Below, one piece after another: positions 27,819-36,248 of a stretch of DNA of 64,000 nucleotides. Positions within the stretch are counted from its first letter, which is position 1, and every line of letters starts with the position of its first letter. The position numbers and the translations under genes are program-made. Below the pieces are notes generated by a model that worked only from the letters and a program-made list of their open reading frames with translations, had not been told where the DNA came from and did not search any database. Source of the DNA: Rhizobium binae (GTDB taxonomy: Bacteria; Pseudomonadota; Alphaproteobacteria; Rhizobiales; Rhizobiaceae); the NCBI RefSeq assembly GCF_017357225.1, contig NZ_CP071604.1, positions 685,001 through 749,000 on the forward strand, written 5' to 3'.

Positions 27819-28936
27819 GATTGCTGTTCCGTTTCCTGACCCTTGCCGCGGTTCTCGCCATGAGTCTGGCCGACGTCGCGCCCGCCTGGGCGCTGACCTC
27901 GCGCATCAAGGATATTGCCTCTCTCCAGGCCGGCCGCGACAATCAGCTGATCGGTTATGGCCTTATCGTCGGCCTGCAGGGCACGGGCGACGGTTTCCGC
28001 TCTTCGCCCTTCACCGAGCAGTCGATGCGGGCGATGCTGCAGAATCTCGGCATCTCGACGCAGGGCGGCCAGTCCAACGCCAAAAACACCGCCGCCGTCA
28101 TGGTCACCGCCAACCTGCCGCCGTTCGCAAGTCCCGGCAGCCGTATCGACGTGACGGTGAGCTCGCTCGGCGACGCGACGTCGCTGCGCGGCGGCACACT
28201 CGTCATGACCTCGCTGTCAGGCGCCGATGGCCAGATCTACGCCGTCGCGCAGGGTGCCGTCATCGTCTCCGGTTTTCAGGCACAGGGCCAGGCCGCGACC
28301 GTGACCGAAGGTGTGACCACCGCCGGCCGCGTGCCGGGCGGCGCCATCATCGAGCGCGAGTTGCCCTCCCGATTCAAGGATTCGGTCAATCTCGTGCTGC
28401 AGTTGCGCAACCCCGACTTCTCGACGGCGATCCGCATCGCCGACATCGTCAACGGTTATGCCTCGGCGCGCTTCGGCGGTCCGGTCGCCGAAGCCAAGGA
28501 TTCGCAGGAGGTGGTGATCCAGAAGCCGCGCACGGCCGATCTCACCCGGCTGATGGCCGATGTCGAAAACCTCATCGTCGAAACCGATACGCCGGCCAAG
28601 GTTGTTATCAACGAGCGCACCGGAACGATCGTCATCGGCTCCGATGTCCGCGTTTCGCCGGTCGCCGTCAGCTACGGCACCCTGACGGTCCAGGTCACCG
28701 AGACGCCGCAGATCATCCAGCCCGAACCCTTCTCGCGAGGTCGGACCGCCGTCCAGCCGCAGACCGATATCGCGGCTGAGCAGACCGGCGGACGCGTTGC
28801 CATCATCGACGGTCCCGACCTCAGGACCCTTGTCGCCGGCCTCAACAATATCGGCGTCAAACCGGATGGCATCATCGCCATTCTCCAGGGCATCAAGTCG
28901 GCGGGCGCCCTGCAGGCGGAGCTTGTGCTGCAATGA
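27815..28936 (+). CDS. flgI: Flagellar P-ring protein FlgI
   Basis: 373 residues from ATG 27815, overlapping the flgA stop; the frame is open further upstream only as a flgA shadow. Signal peptide ending near AWA-LTSRIKD. P-ring marks: RIKDIASLQAGRDNQLIGYGLIVGLQGTGDG near the mature start, and a C-terminus with DLRTLVAGLNNIGVKPDGIIAILQGIKSAGALQAEL. Assembles in the peptidoglycan layer. Confidence 0.97.
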   Translation: MRLLFRFLTLAAVLAMSLADVAPAWALTSRIKDIASLQAGRDNQLIGYGLIVGLQGTGDGFRSSPFTEQSMRAMLQNLGISTQGGQSNAKNTAAVMVTANLPPFASPGSRIDVTVSSLGDATSLRGGTLVMTSLSGADGQIYAVAQGAVIVSGFQAQGQAATVTEGVTTAGRVPGGAIIERELPSRFKDSVNLVLQLRNPDFSTAIRIADIVNGYASARFGGPVAEAKDSQEVVIQKPRTADLTRLMADVENLIVETDTPAKVVINERTGTIVIGSDVRVSPVAVSYGTLTVQVTETPQIIQPEPFSRGRTAVQPQTDIAAEQTGGRVAIIDGPDLRTLVAGLNNIGVKPDGIIAILQGIKSAGALQAELVLQ

Positions 28937-29472
28937 AGACGATCCTGAACCACGACATGACGGTTCTGCAGCTGCTGCGCCGGCTGGCGCTGCCGGCGGC
29001 AGGCCTCGTCCTGCTGTCGATCCCAAGCGCCTTCGCGCAGGAGCATCCGGAGGGAGACATCACCTCCCAGGACGAGATCAAGCAGTTCTGCACCAACATC
29101 GCCGATCCCGCCCGCGATCAGCGTTATCTCCTGCAGAAGCAGGAACTGGAAAAGCTTCGCGCCGACATCGACGCCCGCGTCGCCGAGATGGACAAGCGCA
29201 AGGCCGAATACCAGGACTGGCTGAAGCGGCGCGACGATTTCCTGAAACAGGCGGAAGCCGGTCTCACTGAAATCTACAAGAAGATGAAGCCGGATGCGGC
29301 CGCGCTCCAGCTGCAGGATATGAATATAGAGGTGGCCTCCGCCGTGATCATGCGGCTCAGCCCGCGCCAGTCGAGCCTCATCCTCAATGAGATGGACCCG
29401 AAGAAGGCGGCGGCCATCGCCAGCATCATCGCCAGTGCGTCCGATCCCAATACCTCGAAGGATCCTTCATGA
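28933..29472 (+). CDS. motE: Periplasmic motility protein MotE (MotC chaperone)
   Basis: 179 residues with a signal peptide ending near AFA-QEHPEG. A long charged helix (about 60-115, KQELEKLRADIDARVAEMDKRKAEY) precedes a MgtE-N-like helical module (ASAVIMRLSPRQSSLILNEMDPKKAA). In S. meliloti, MotE folds and stabilises periplasmic MotC and is needed for rotation. Start overlaps the flgI stop and the end overlaps flgH. An internal ATG at 28957 could be the true start. Confidence 0.9.
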   Translation: MKTILNHDMTVLQLLRRLALPAAGLVLLSIPSAFAQEHPEGDITSQDEIKQFCTNIADPARDQRYLLQKQELEKLRADIDARVAEMDKRKAEYQDWLKRRDDFLKQAEAGLTEIYKKMKPDAAALQLQDMNIEVASAVIMRLSPRQSSLILNEMDPKKAAAIASIIASASDPNTSKDPS

Positions 29473-30185
29473 ACATGCGTTTCCCGGCCGCGTTCGCCGC
29501 CCTCGCACTCCTTGCAGGCTGCCAGTCTCCGACGGCGGTCAGCGAGATCGGCCGGGCGCCCGCCATGAGCCCGATCGGCAGCGGCCTTGCCTATGGCCAG
29601 ACGCCGCAGATGGCCCTCTATCCGAAGCAGCCGCGCGCCGTGGCACAGGGCTATTCGCTGTGGAGCGATTCGCAGGCCGCCCTTTTCAAGGACGCACGCG
29701 CCTTGAACGTCGGCGACATCCTGACCGTCGACATCCAGATCAACGACAAGGCCTCCTTCGACAACGAGACCAACCGCAGCCGCACGAATTCGAGCGGCAT
29801 GAACTGGGATGTCAACGCTCAGATCTTCGGCTGGACGCCTGAATCCAAGACCGACCTGACCTACGGCTCCGATACCAGCACCGACGGCAAGGGCAAGATC
29901 GAGCGCACGGACAAGATCACCCTTCTGGTCGCGGCCGTCGTCACCGGCATTCTCGAAAACGGCAACCTCGTCATTTCGGGCTCGCAGGAAGTACGCCTGA
30001 ACCAGGAGCTGCGCATCCTGAACGTCGCCGGCATCGTGCGTCCGCAGGACGTCAATGCCGACAACCAGATCTCCTACGACAAGATCGCCGAAGCCCGCAT
30101 CTCCTATGGCGGTCGCGGCCGCCTGATGGAAGTGCAGCAGCCGCCGCGCGGCCAGCAGGCCGTCGACCTTTTCTCGCCGCTTTGA
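29469..30185 (+). CDS. flgH: Flagellar L-ring lipoprotein FlgH
   Basis: 238 residues. Lipobox LLAGC at about 15-19, so the mature protein is an outer-membrane lipoprotein forming the L ring. Family marks: SLWSDSQAALFKDARALNVGDILTV and the C-terminal YDKIAEARISYGGRG followed by QQAVDLFSP. Overlaps motE by four bases. Confidence 0.96.
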   Translation: MNMRFPAAFAALALLAGCQSPTAVSEIGRAPAMSPIGSGLAYGQTPQMALYPKQPRAVAQGYSLWSDSQAALFKDARALNVGDILTVDIQINDKASFDNETNRSRTNSSGMNWDVNAQIFGWTPESKTDLTYGSDTSTDGKGKIERTDKITLLVAAVVTGILENGNLVISGSQEVRLNQELRILNVAGIVRPQDVNADNQISYDKIAEARISYGGRGRLMEVQQPPRGQQAVDLFSPL

Positions 30186-30197
30186 GGCCGAATAACG

Positions 30198-30704
30198 ATG
30201 GCAGATGCAGACGTAAGCGCAGGTCAACCGAAGAAAAAATCCGGCCCGCTGATGACGATCATCGGCGTCGCTATCCTGACCCTGCTCGGCGCCGGCGGCG
30301 GCTGGGCGGTCGGCACGATCGTCGCGCCCGAGATCAAGGTCGCCAAGGAGGTCGGAGAGGCCAAGGAGGCCGAGGCCAAAAAGAAGGCCGAGGAAGGCCT
30401 GGCGCGCATCTCGACCGAGGCCAACAACGTCGTCCAGCTCGAGCCGATCACCTCGAACCTCGCCTACCCCTCGGAAAACTGGGTGCGGCTGGAAGTCGCG
30501 CTGCTGTTCAACGGGCCGCCTGACGTCAAGGTTGCCGAGGATATTCACCAGGATATCCTGGCCTATATCAGGACCGTTTCCCTCCAGCAGATCGAGGGGC
30601 CGCGGGGCTTTCAATATCTCAAGGATGACATCCAGGAACGTGTTGACCTTCGCTCGCAAGGGCGGGTATCGAAGGTCATGTTCAGGACATTTGTCATCGA
30701 ATGA
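30198..30704 (+). CDS. fliL: Flagellar basal-body-associated protein FliL
   Basis: 168 residues. FliL is a single-pass inner-membrane protein near the stators. A cytoplasmic Lys-rich start is followed by a membrane helix (about 18-40), a charged Lys/Glu/Ala helix, and the periplasmic domain with WVRLEVALLFNGPP, DILAYIRTVSLQQIEGPRG and RVSKVMFRTFVIE at the end, as in the family. Overlaps fliP by four bases. Confidence 0.94.
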   Translation: MADADVSAGQPKKKSGPLMTIIGVAILTLLGAGGGWAVGTIVAPEIKVAKEVGEAKEAEAKKKAEEGLARISTEANNVVQLEPITSNLAYPSENWVRLEVALLFNGPPDVKVAEDIHQDILAYIRTVSLQQIEGPRGFQYLKDDIQERVDLRSQGRVSKVMFRTFVIE

Positions 30705-31438
30705 TTCGATTTATAATTTTCCTTGCCGCCATGATGGCGGTACCGGAACTGGCGGTGGCGCAGCAGCTGCCGACTGATTTGTTGAACGTGCCGGTCGACG
30801 GCTCCGTCGCTGCCTGGATCATTCGCACCTTCGGCCTGCTCACCGTGCTTTCGGTCGCGCCGGGCATCCTGATCATGGTGACGAGCTTCCCGCGCTTCAT
30901 CATCGCCTTCTCGATCCTGCGTTCGGGCATGGGCCTCTCCTCGACCCCCTCCAACATGATCCTGCTGTCGCTGTCGCTGTTCATGACCTTCTACGTCATG
31001 TCGCCGACCTTCGATCAGGCCTGGCAGAACGGCGTGCAGCCGCTGCTTGCCAACCAGATCAACGAGACCGAGGCGGTCCAGCGCATCGCCGAACCCTTCC
31101 GCACCTTCATGGCGGCCAATACCCGCGACAAGGACCTGGCGCTGTTCGTTGATCTGGCGCGTGAACGCGGCCAGAATATCCAGACCACCGATCCGATCGA
31201 TTACCGGGTGCTGATCCCCGCCTTCATGATTTCCGAGATCCGCCGCGGTTTCGAAATCGGCTTCCTCGTGGTGCTGCCGTTCCTCGTCATCGATCTCATC
31301 GTCGCGACCATCACCATGGCGATGGGCATGATGATGCTGCCGCCGACGTCGATCTCGCTGCCGTTCAAGATTCTCTTTTTCGTGCTGATCGACGGCTGGA
31401 ACCTGCTGGTCGGTAGCCTGGTGCGCTCGTTCAGCTGA
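30701..31438 (+). CDS. fliP: Flagellar export gate protein FliP
   Basis: 245 residues. It forms the export pore with FliQ and FliR. Signal-like N-terminus, then membrane helices with SVAPGILIMVTSFPRFIIAFSILRSGMG and SFRTFMAANTRDKDL-type marks (PFRTFMAANTRDKDL), and the conserved LIPAFMISEIRRGFEIGFLV. Last gene of the flgB-fliP operon. Confidence 0.97.
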   Translation: MIRFIIFLAAMMAVPELAVAQQLPTDLLNVPVDGSVAAWIIRTFGLLTVLSVAPGILIMVTSFPRFIIAFSILRSGMGLSSTPSNMILLSLSLFMTFYVMSPTFDQAWQNGVQPLLANQINETEAVQRIAEPFRTFMAANTRDKDLALFVDLARERGQNIQTTDPIDYRVLIPAFMISEIRRGFEIGFLVVLPFLVIDLIVATITMAMGMMMLPPTSISLPFKILFFVLIDGWNLLVGSLVRSFS

Positions 31439-31463
31439 TCGCCGGCCAGGTCTCTACAGCGCC

Positions 31464-31552
31464 GCGCGTCTTTTCAGACGCGCAGAGGACGCCATAACAC
31501 ACTTGAATATTTGCAGTAAGAAAACCCCGCGGGATCGATCCGGCGGGGTTTT
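31464..31552. terminator. Convergent terminators between fliP and the GT41 gene
   Basis: Two hairpins. The first is an 8-bp GCGCGTCT/AGACGCGC stem at 31464-31483 with no T run. The second, at 31521-31552, has arms AAAACCCCGC / GCGGGGTTTT around an inner GGATCGATCC palindrome, and ends in T residues on both strands. The second would stop transcripts arriving from either side. Confidence 0.8.
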
Positions 31553-31566
31553 CATGCAGGTCGCGC

Positions 31567-33483
31567 TCACTCGGACCCGAACGGGGCGGTGCGCGGCGGC
31601 AGCGCCGGAATGTCCATGTGCTCGGGGGCAAGACGCTGTCTGGCGCGGTCTGCCATGGTTTCGTAGGCCTGCTCCAGATGATTGCAGAAGCGTTCGGCGT
31701 CGAAGAGTGGCGCGATATAACGCTTCTCCTTCAGTCGTGCCTTGTACTTGGCGATCCGTCCGGGATTCTGCGCCAGCTCGACGGCGAGATCCTCGTAAGC
31801 CTGCAGATCGCTGGCGACGAGTTCGGGCAGATCGATCGCCTGCAGCAGGCTCTCGCTGACGCGTGAGGCAAAGTTGGTGCCCTTGACGGTCAGAACCGGC
31901 AGGCCGCCCCAGAGCTGTTCCGAGGTGGTCGTATGGCCGTTGACCGGGAAGGTATCGATGCCGAGGTCGGCGGCCTGCTGTCGGTCTATATGTTGCTCGT
32001 ATGGTGCGCGCGGGCAGAAAATGATCCGCTTCGGCGAGATGCCTGCCGCCTGGAAGTGCTTCGACAGGTTCGCCTGGTTGCGCGGCGAGTTCGCCATCAG
32101 CCAGAGCACGCTGTTCGGCGCCCGCTTGAGAATCCGGCACCAGCTGTTGACGACCTCGGGGGTGATCTTGCGGTTGCCGTTGAAGGAGGCGAAGATGAAG
32201 GCGTCTTCCGGCAGGCCGAGCTGCTCGCGGGTGACCGGACGTGGCTTCGGACGATGCATCGGATCGTTCGGCTGATAGCTCTCCGGCAACCGGCAGAATT
32301 TTTCATGGTAGAACGGCTTTGCCGCTTCGGGCAAAACGAAATGGTCGCCGATGACGTAGTCGAGGTCGATGTTGACCGTGCTGCCGGGAAAGCCGAGCCA
32401 GCCGACGTGCACGGGTGCCAGCGGCAGGTTGAAGGCTGCCGCGCGGCTGCCTGACGTATGGCCCTTCAGATCGACCATGATGTCGATATTGTGCTCGCGC
32501 ACGACTGCCAGCACCGCCTGGTCGGAGAAGCCGTGAATGTCGACGATCCGGCCCCAGCGGCTGCGATCGGTGTCATTGTGCTTCAGATATTCAGGGCCGG
32601 TATGGCAGAAGAGCGTCACCTCGAACCGGTCCTTGTCGTGCAGCTCGAGGATGCGTTGCAGCAGCTTCATCGTCGCGTGACGATCCCAGAAGTCCGACGA
32701 CATGTAGCCGATCCGGATCTTGTCCGACCACGTGTGCGGCTGGTTACGGCGGAAAGCGACCCGTTCCCGGTTGAGTGGGGTCGTGCCGATCGTTGCATGC
32801 TGGTTGAAAGCCTCGTTGCCGCACCAGTGCAGATGATAGAAGGGGTTGTCCTTGCGCAGGATATCGAGATCGCCCTTTGCCAGGGCCCCGTCGATGACCG
32901 CCTGATGCTTGGCCGCCTCTTCGAAATCGTTGAATTCGCGGGCGAAAACAAGATGGAGAAAGCGGAAGGCGTGATTGCCCGGAAAACGCTTGAAGAGGTT
33001 GCGCGCCAGCGTCTGGTTGGTCGCGTCGTTCAGATCGTCGCTGAGCAGCAGGGCCGCCAGGCGCAGGTGATCGGGGTTCGTGCTTTCCGACAGCACCGTC
33101 TTGAACGGGCGGATGATATCCCGCTGCTGGCGCTTCAGGTAGATCGCGGTGATGATGAAGGCGAGTTCGGCATCTTCCTGCGCCCTGGTGAGGTTGCGCA
33201 TGGCGATCAGCAGCGCTTCGTCCTCGCTGCCGGTCTCGTAATAGAGCTTGGCAGCCTGCTTCTGATATTCGTAGGCGTTCGGTCCTTCGCAATTGCCGGC
33301 CAGGCCATAGGCTTTCGCGGCATCGGCTTTGAAGCCGAGCTGCATGAGGTTCTTGGCGAGCAGCGCATAGGTCTTGGCGTCCTGCTGGATATCCATGAGC
33401 TGGTTGAGCGTCGCCAATGACTGTGTGTAGCGGCCCGCCTGAAAATCTCTGGATGCCGCAGAGAACGAAACTTTGCTGTTCAA
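31567..33483 (-). CDS. TPR-containing SPINDLY/OGT-type glycosyltransferase (GT41)
   Basis: 638 residues from TTG 33483, chosen because ACGGAG lies seven bases upstream. N-terminal part (about 1-240) is helical with TPR-like repeats (for example AKTYALLAKNLMQLGFKADAAKAYG). The C-terminal part (about 260-610) matches O-linked GlcNAc transferase/SPINDLY: DKIRIGYMSSDFWDRHATM, DIMVDLKGHTSGSR, PVHVGWLGFPGST and DTFPVNGHTTTSEQLWGGLPVLT. It probably adds a sugar to Ser/Thr of cytoplasmic proteins. It lies immediately upstream of flaA and is read divergently, so the flagellins are the natural candidate target, but that is inference. Confidence 0.9.
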   Translation of the reverse strand: MNSKVSFSAASRDFQAGRYTQSLATLNQLMDIQQDAKTYALLAKNLMQLGFKADAAKAYGLAGNCEGPNAYEYQKQAAKLYYETGSEDEALLIAMRNLTRAQEDAELAFIITAIYLKRQQRDIIRPFKTVLSESTNPDHLRLAALLLSDDLNDATNQTLARNLFKRFPGNHAFRFLHLVFAREFNDFEEAAKHQAVIDGALAKGDLDILRKDNPFYHLHWCGNEAFNQHATIGTTPLNRERVAFRRNQPHTWSDKIRIGYMSSDFWDRHATMKLLQRILELHDKDRFEVTLFCHTGPEYLKHNDTDRSRWGRIVDIHGFSDQAVLAVVREHNIDIMVDLKGHTSGSRAAAFNLPLAPVHVGWLGFPGSTVNIDLDYVIGDHFVLPEAAKPFYHEKFCRLPESYQPNDPMHRPKPRPVTREQLGLPEDAFIFASFNGNRKITPEVVNSWCRILKRAPNSVLWLMANSPRNQANLSKHFQAAGISPKRIIFCPRAPYEQHIDRQQAADLGIDTFPVNGHTTTSEQLWGGLPVLTVKGTNFASRVSESLLQAIDLPELVASDLQAYEDLAVELAQNPGRIAKYKARLKEKRYIAPLFDAERFCNHLEQAYETMADRARQRLAPEHMDIPALPPRTAPFGSE

Positions 33484-33913
33484 AACCCAACTCCGTGAAG
33501 GAAATGTTCTGGCATGACTGTCGATCGCCCGGCGCAGGCAGGGAGCGTCCTCCCCGAAAACGGGTGGATGATCCGATGGTGCTATCCCGGCACCTGCCAC
33601 GTTGGCATCCGAAGCTTGCTTGAAACCGGTGCGCCTGATGAAGACGCTTCCCTTCCGAGGGATAATGGTATCTTTCCCGGTATGTTAGCATGCGAACGAA
33701 TAGATTCAGCCAGCATTAACTATGCGATGTAAGGAGCCGGCACGGACCCTCGATATTTAAGAAGTTGGCAAGCATTGGCTGCGAGATTGCCCTGGACATG
33801 ACGGGTTTGGGCCAAACAAGCAGGCGCCGAGTAGCATGAAGCTGGTCCGTCATCGCCGGTACTACAGTCCGGTATGTCCTCCTTTTTGTATCTAGTTTCC
33901 AGGGGACAGATTT
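33484..33913. promoter_or_regulatory. Divergent intergenic region GT41 gene / flaA
   Basis: 430 bases without a supported gene. It has a GTTTGGGCCAAAC palindrome at 33805-33817 and the box TCCGGTATGTCC at 33868-33879, 46 bases before the flaA start. The flaA ribosome site is CCAGGGGAC. Probably holds promoters in both directions. Confidence 0.6.
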
Positions 33914-34819
33914 ATGACAAGCATTAACACCAATTCTTCCGCAATGGCCGCGCTCCAGACGCTGCGCAACGTCAACCAGGGCCTCAACAACACGCAGAAC
34001 CACGTTTCTTCGGGCTACCGCGTTGAAAAGGCCTCCGACAACGCTGCTTACTGGTCGATCGCAACGACCATGCGTTCGGACAACAAGGCTCTTTCCGCCG
34101 TTTCCGACGCTCTCGGCGTTGGTGCAGCGAAGGTCGATACCGCCTACACCGCGATGGACAGCGCCATCGACGTCGTCGGCGACATCAAGGCCAAGCTGGT
34201 TGCCGCCACTGAAAACGGCGTCGACAAGGCGAAGGTCCAGGAAGAAATCGGCCAGCTGCAGCAGCAGCTGCTCAGCATCGCTCAGTCGGCTTCCTTCAAC
34301 GGCGAAAACTGGGTTGCCGGCGCCAACGGCACCAAGAGCGTTGTTTCCTCCTTCGTCCGCGACGGCTCCAACGCCGTTTCGATCACCACGACCGACTACG
34401 TTCTCGACAGCGGGTCCGCAGGCAACGTTCTGTTCGGCATGAGCGGCGGTTCGGTCGAAACCTCCACCGGCATCCTCGGCACGGTGAATGGCTCGACCGG
34501 TTCGATCTACTCGATGGACATCACCAACTTCACCGCTGGCCAGATCCAGACCGCTCTGACCAACGTCGAATCGGCTCTGAAGTCCATGACCAGCGCCGGC
34601 GCTGCTCTCGGCTCGCTCTCCAGCCGCATCGACAGCCAGGAAGACTTCGTTTCGGCTCTCAGCGACTCGATCGACTCCGGTGTCGGCCGTCTCGTCGATG
34701 CCGACATGGAAGAAGAATCTTCCAAGCTCAGCGCCCTGCAGACCCAGCAGCAGCTGGCCATCCAGTCGCTGTCGATCGCAAACTCCTCTTCGCAGAACAT
34801 CCTGTCGCTCTTCCGCTAA
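33914..34819 (+). CDS. flaA: Flagellin FlaA
   Basis: 301 residues. Flagellin with conserved N-terminal (SSGYRVEKASDNAAYWSIAT) and C-terminal (DADMEEESSKLSALQTQQQ followed by QSLSIANSSSQNILSLFR) helical parts that form the filament core, and a short middle instead of large outer domains. Typical of rhizobial complex-flagellum subunits. Own promoter box and own terminator. Very similar in parts to flaB. Confidence 0.96.
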   Translation: MTSINTNSSAMAALQTLRNVNQGLNNTQNHVSSGYRVEKASDNAAYWSIATTMRSDNKALSAVSDALGVGAAKVDTAYTAMDSAIDVVGDIKAKLVAATENGVDKAKVQEEIGQLQQQLLSIAQSASFNGENWVAGANGTKSVVSSFVRDGSNAVSITTTDYVLDSGSAGNVLFGMSGGSVETSTGILGTVNGSTGSIYSMDITNFTAGQIQTALTNVESALKSMTSAGAALGSLSSRIDSQEDFVSALSDSIDSGVGRLVDADMEEESSKLSALQTQQQLAIQSLSIANSSSQNILSLFR

Positions 34820-34844
34820 AAGCGGTCGGCACAAGGCGTCCAAG

Positions 34845-34880
34845 TTTCGCGGCCGGGTCATCCCGGCCGCGAAATGTTTT
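34845..34880 (+). terminator. Terminator after flaA
   Basis: A perfect 13-bp stem (TTTCGCGGCCGGG / CCCGGCCGCGAAA) with a TCAT loop, then TGTTTT. Confidence 0.9.
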
Positions 34881-34993
34881 AATATAAGGTTAATGAAAAT
34901 CCATCTAAGTGTCAGATATTTTTACACTATTTCCATTTTGAATTTAACTTTCCTTAACCATCTTGCTGTCTTCTAGGCCCATCGAAACGGCGA

Positions 34994-35063
34994 GTTAACC
35001 CTAACGAGAATGGTTAACAGGCATGATGCTGATCGCTGTGGGCCGGCCAAATCCGGAATGTCC
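34994..35063 (+). promoter_or_regulatory. flaB promoter region: GTTAACC dyad and TCCGGAATGTCC box
   Basis: A perfect dyad GTTAACC-N11-GGTTAAC occupies 34994-35018. The box TCCGGAATGTCC is at 35052-35063, 47 bases before the flaB start. The same two elements occur in the same order before flaC. Upstream A/T-rich DNA (34876-34970) is unusual for the window. Confidence 0.6.
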
Positions 35064-35098
35064 CTTCTTAAATTCTGCCAACAAGGGGCAAGCAGACT

Positions 35099-36007
35099 AT
35101 GACGAGCATCAACACCAACAACGCTGCAATGGCAGCCCTCCAGACTCTCCGCGGCATCAACCAGGGTCTCCAGACGACCCAGGCTCACGTTTCGTCCGGC
35201 TATCGCGTCGGCAAGGCTGCCGACAACGCTGCTTACTGGTCGATCGCAACGACCATGCGTTCGGACAACAAGGCACTTTCTGCCGTTTCCGACGCTCTCG
35301 GCCTCGGCGCCGCCAAGGTCGACACCGCTTACTCCGCCATGGATAGCGCCATCGACGTCGTCGGCGACATCAAGGCCAAGCTGGTTGCCGCCACTGAAAA
35401 CGGCGTCGACAAGGCCAAGGTTCAGGAAGAAATCGGCCAGCTGCAGCAGCAGCTGCTCAGCATCGCTCAGTCGGCTTCCTTCTCCGGTGAAAACTGGGTC
35501 GCCGGCGCTGACGGCACCAAGAACGTCGTCGCTTCCTTCGTCCGCGACGGCTCCAACGCCGTTTCGGTCGTGATGACCGACTACGTTCTCGACAGCGGGT
35601 CCGCAGGCAACGTTCTGTTCGGCATGAGCGGCGGCGCGGTCGAGACCTCCAGCGGCATCCTCGGCACGGCGAATGGCTCGACCGGTTCGGTCTACGCGAT
35701 GGACATCACCAACTTCACCCTCGGCGAGATCCAGACCGCTCTGACCAACGTCGAATCGGCTCTGAAGTCCATGACCAGCGCCGGCGCTGCCCTCGGCTCG
35801 ATCTCCAAGCGTATCGAACTGCAGGAAAACTTCGTTTCGGCTCTCAGCGACTCGATCGACTCCGGTGTCGGCCGTCTCGTCGATGCCGACATGGAAGAAG
35901 AATCTTCCAAGCTCAGCGCCCTGCAGACCCAGCAGCAGCTGGCTGTTCAGTCGCTGTCGATTGCGAACTCCTCTTCGCAGACCATCCTGTCGCTCTTCCG
36001 CGGCTAA
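35099..36007 (+). CDS. flaB: Flagellin FlaB
   Basis: 302 residues, the same architecture as FlaA, with long stretches of nearly identical DNA in the N-terminal core, the middle and the C-terminal core, which suggests recent duplication or gene conversion. The ribosome site lies in CAACAAGGGGCAA. Own promoter and terminator. Subunit of the complex filament. Confidence 0.96.
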   Translation: MTSINTNNAAMAALQTLRGINQGLQTTQAHVSSGYRVGKAADNAAYWSIATTMRSDNKALSAVSDALGLGAAKVDTAYSAMDSAIDVVGDIKAKLVAATENGVDKAKVQEEIGQLQQQLLSIAQSASFSGENWVAGADGTKNVVASFVRDGSNAVSVVMTDYVLDSGSAGNVLFGMSGGAVETSSGILGTANGSTGSVYAMDITNFTLGEIQTALTNVESALKSMTSAGAALGSISKRIELQENFVSALSDSIDSGVGRLVDADMEEESSKLSALQTQQQLAVQSLSIANSSSQTILSLFRG

Positions 36008-36054
36008 TATCCGAAAATATGGCCCGCCGGTCTCCGGCGGGCACCTCGCAGGCG

Positions 36055-36085
36055 AGCCGCGCTTCGATGGAGCGCGGCTTTTTTA
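36055..36085 (+). terminator. Terminator after flaB
   Basis: Stem AGCCGCGCT / AGCGCGGCT with a seven-base loop, followed by five T. A second GCCCGCCGG/CCGGCGGGC hairpin lies just before it at about 36022-36042. Confidence 0.9.
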
Positions 36086-36142
36086 TTTCCGTTAATGGTT
36101 GATTAACCATAATGCTGTTTTCTGAGGCCAACGAGACGGCGG

Positions 36143-36213
36143 GTTAACCGAAATTTAAAACCGGTTAACAGGCATGAGGCTGATCCCCGTTGCCGGTAAC
36201 TTCCGGAATGTCC
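36143..36213 (+). promoter_or_regulatory. flaC promoter region: GTTAACC dyad and TCCGGAATGTCC box
   Basis: GTTAACC at 36143-36149 and GGTTAAC at 36163-36169 (13-base spacer), then TCCGGAATGTCC at 36202-36213, 47 bases before the flaC start. CAGGCATGAGGCTGATC between them is shared with flaB except for one base. Confidence 0.6.
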
Positions 36214-36248
36214 CTTTTTCCCAGATGCCAACAAGGGGCAATCATTTC

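Noticed and set aside
36174..36248. An earlier in-frame ATG for flaC
   Set aside because: It falls among the promoter elements shared with flaB, and the ribosome site points to ATG 36249.
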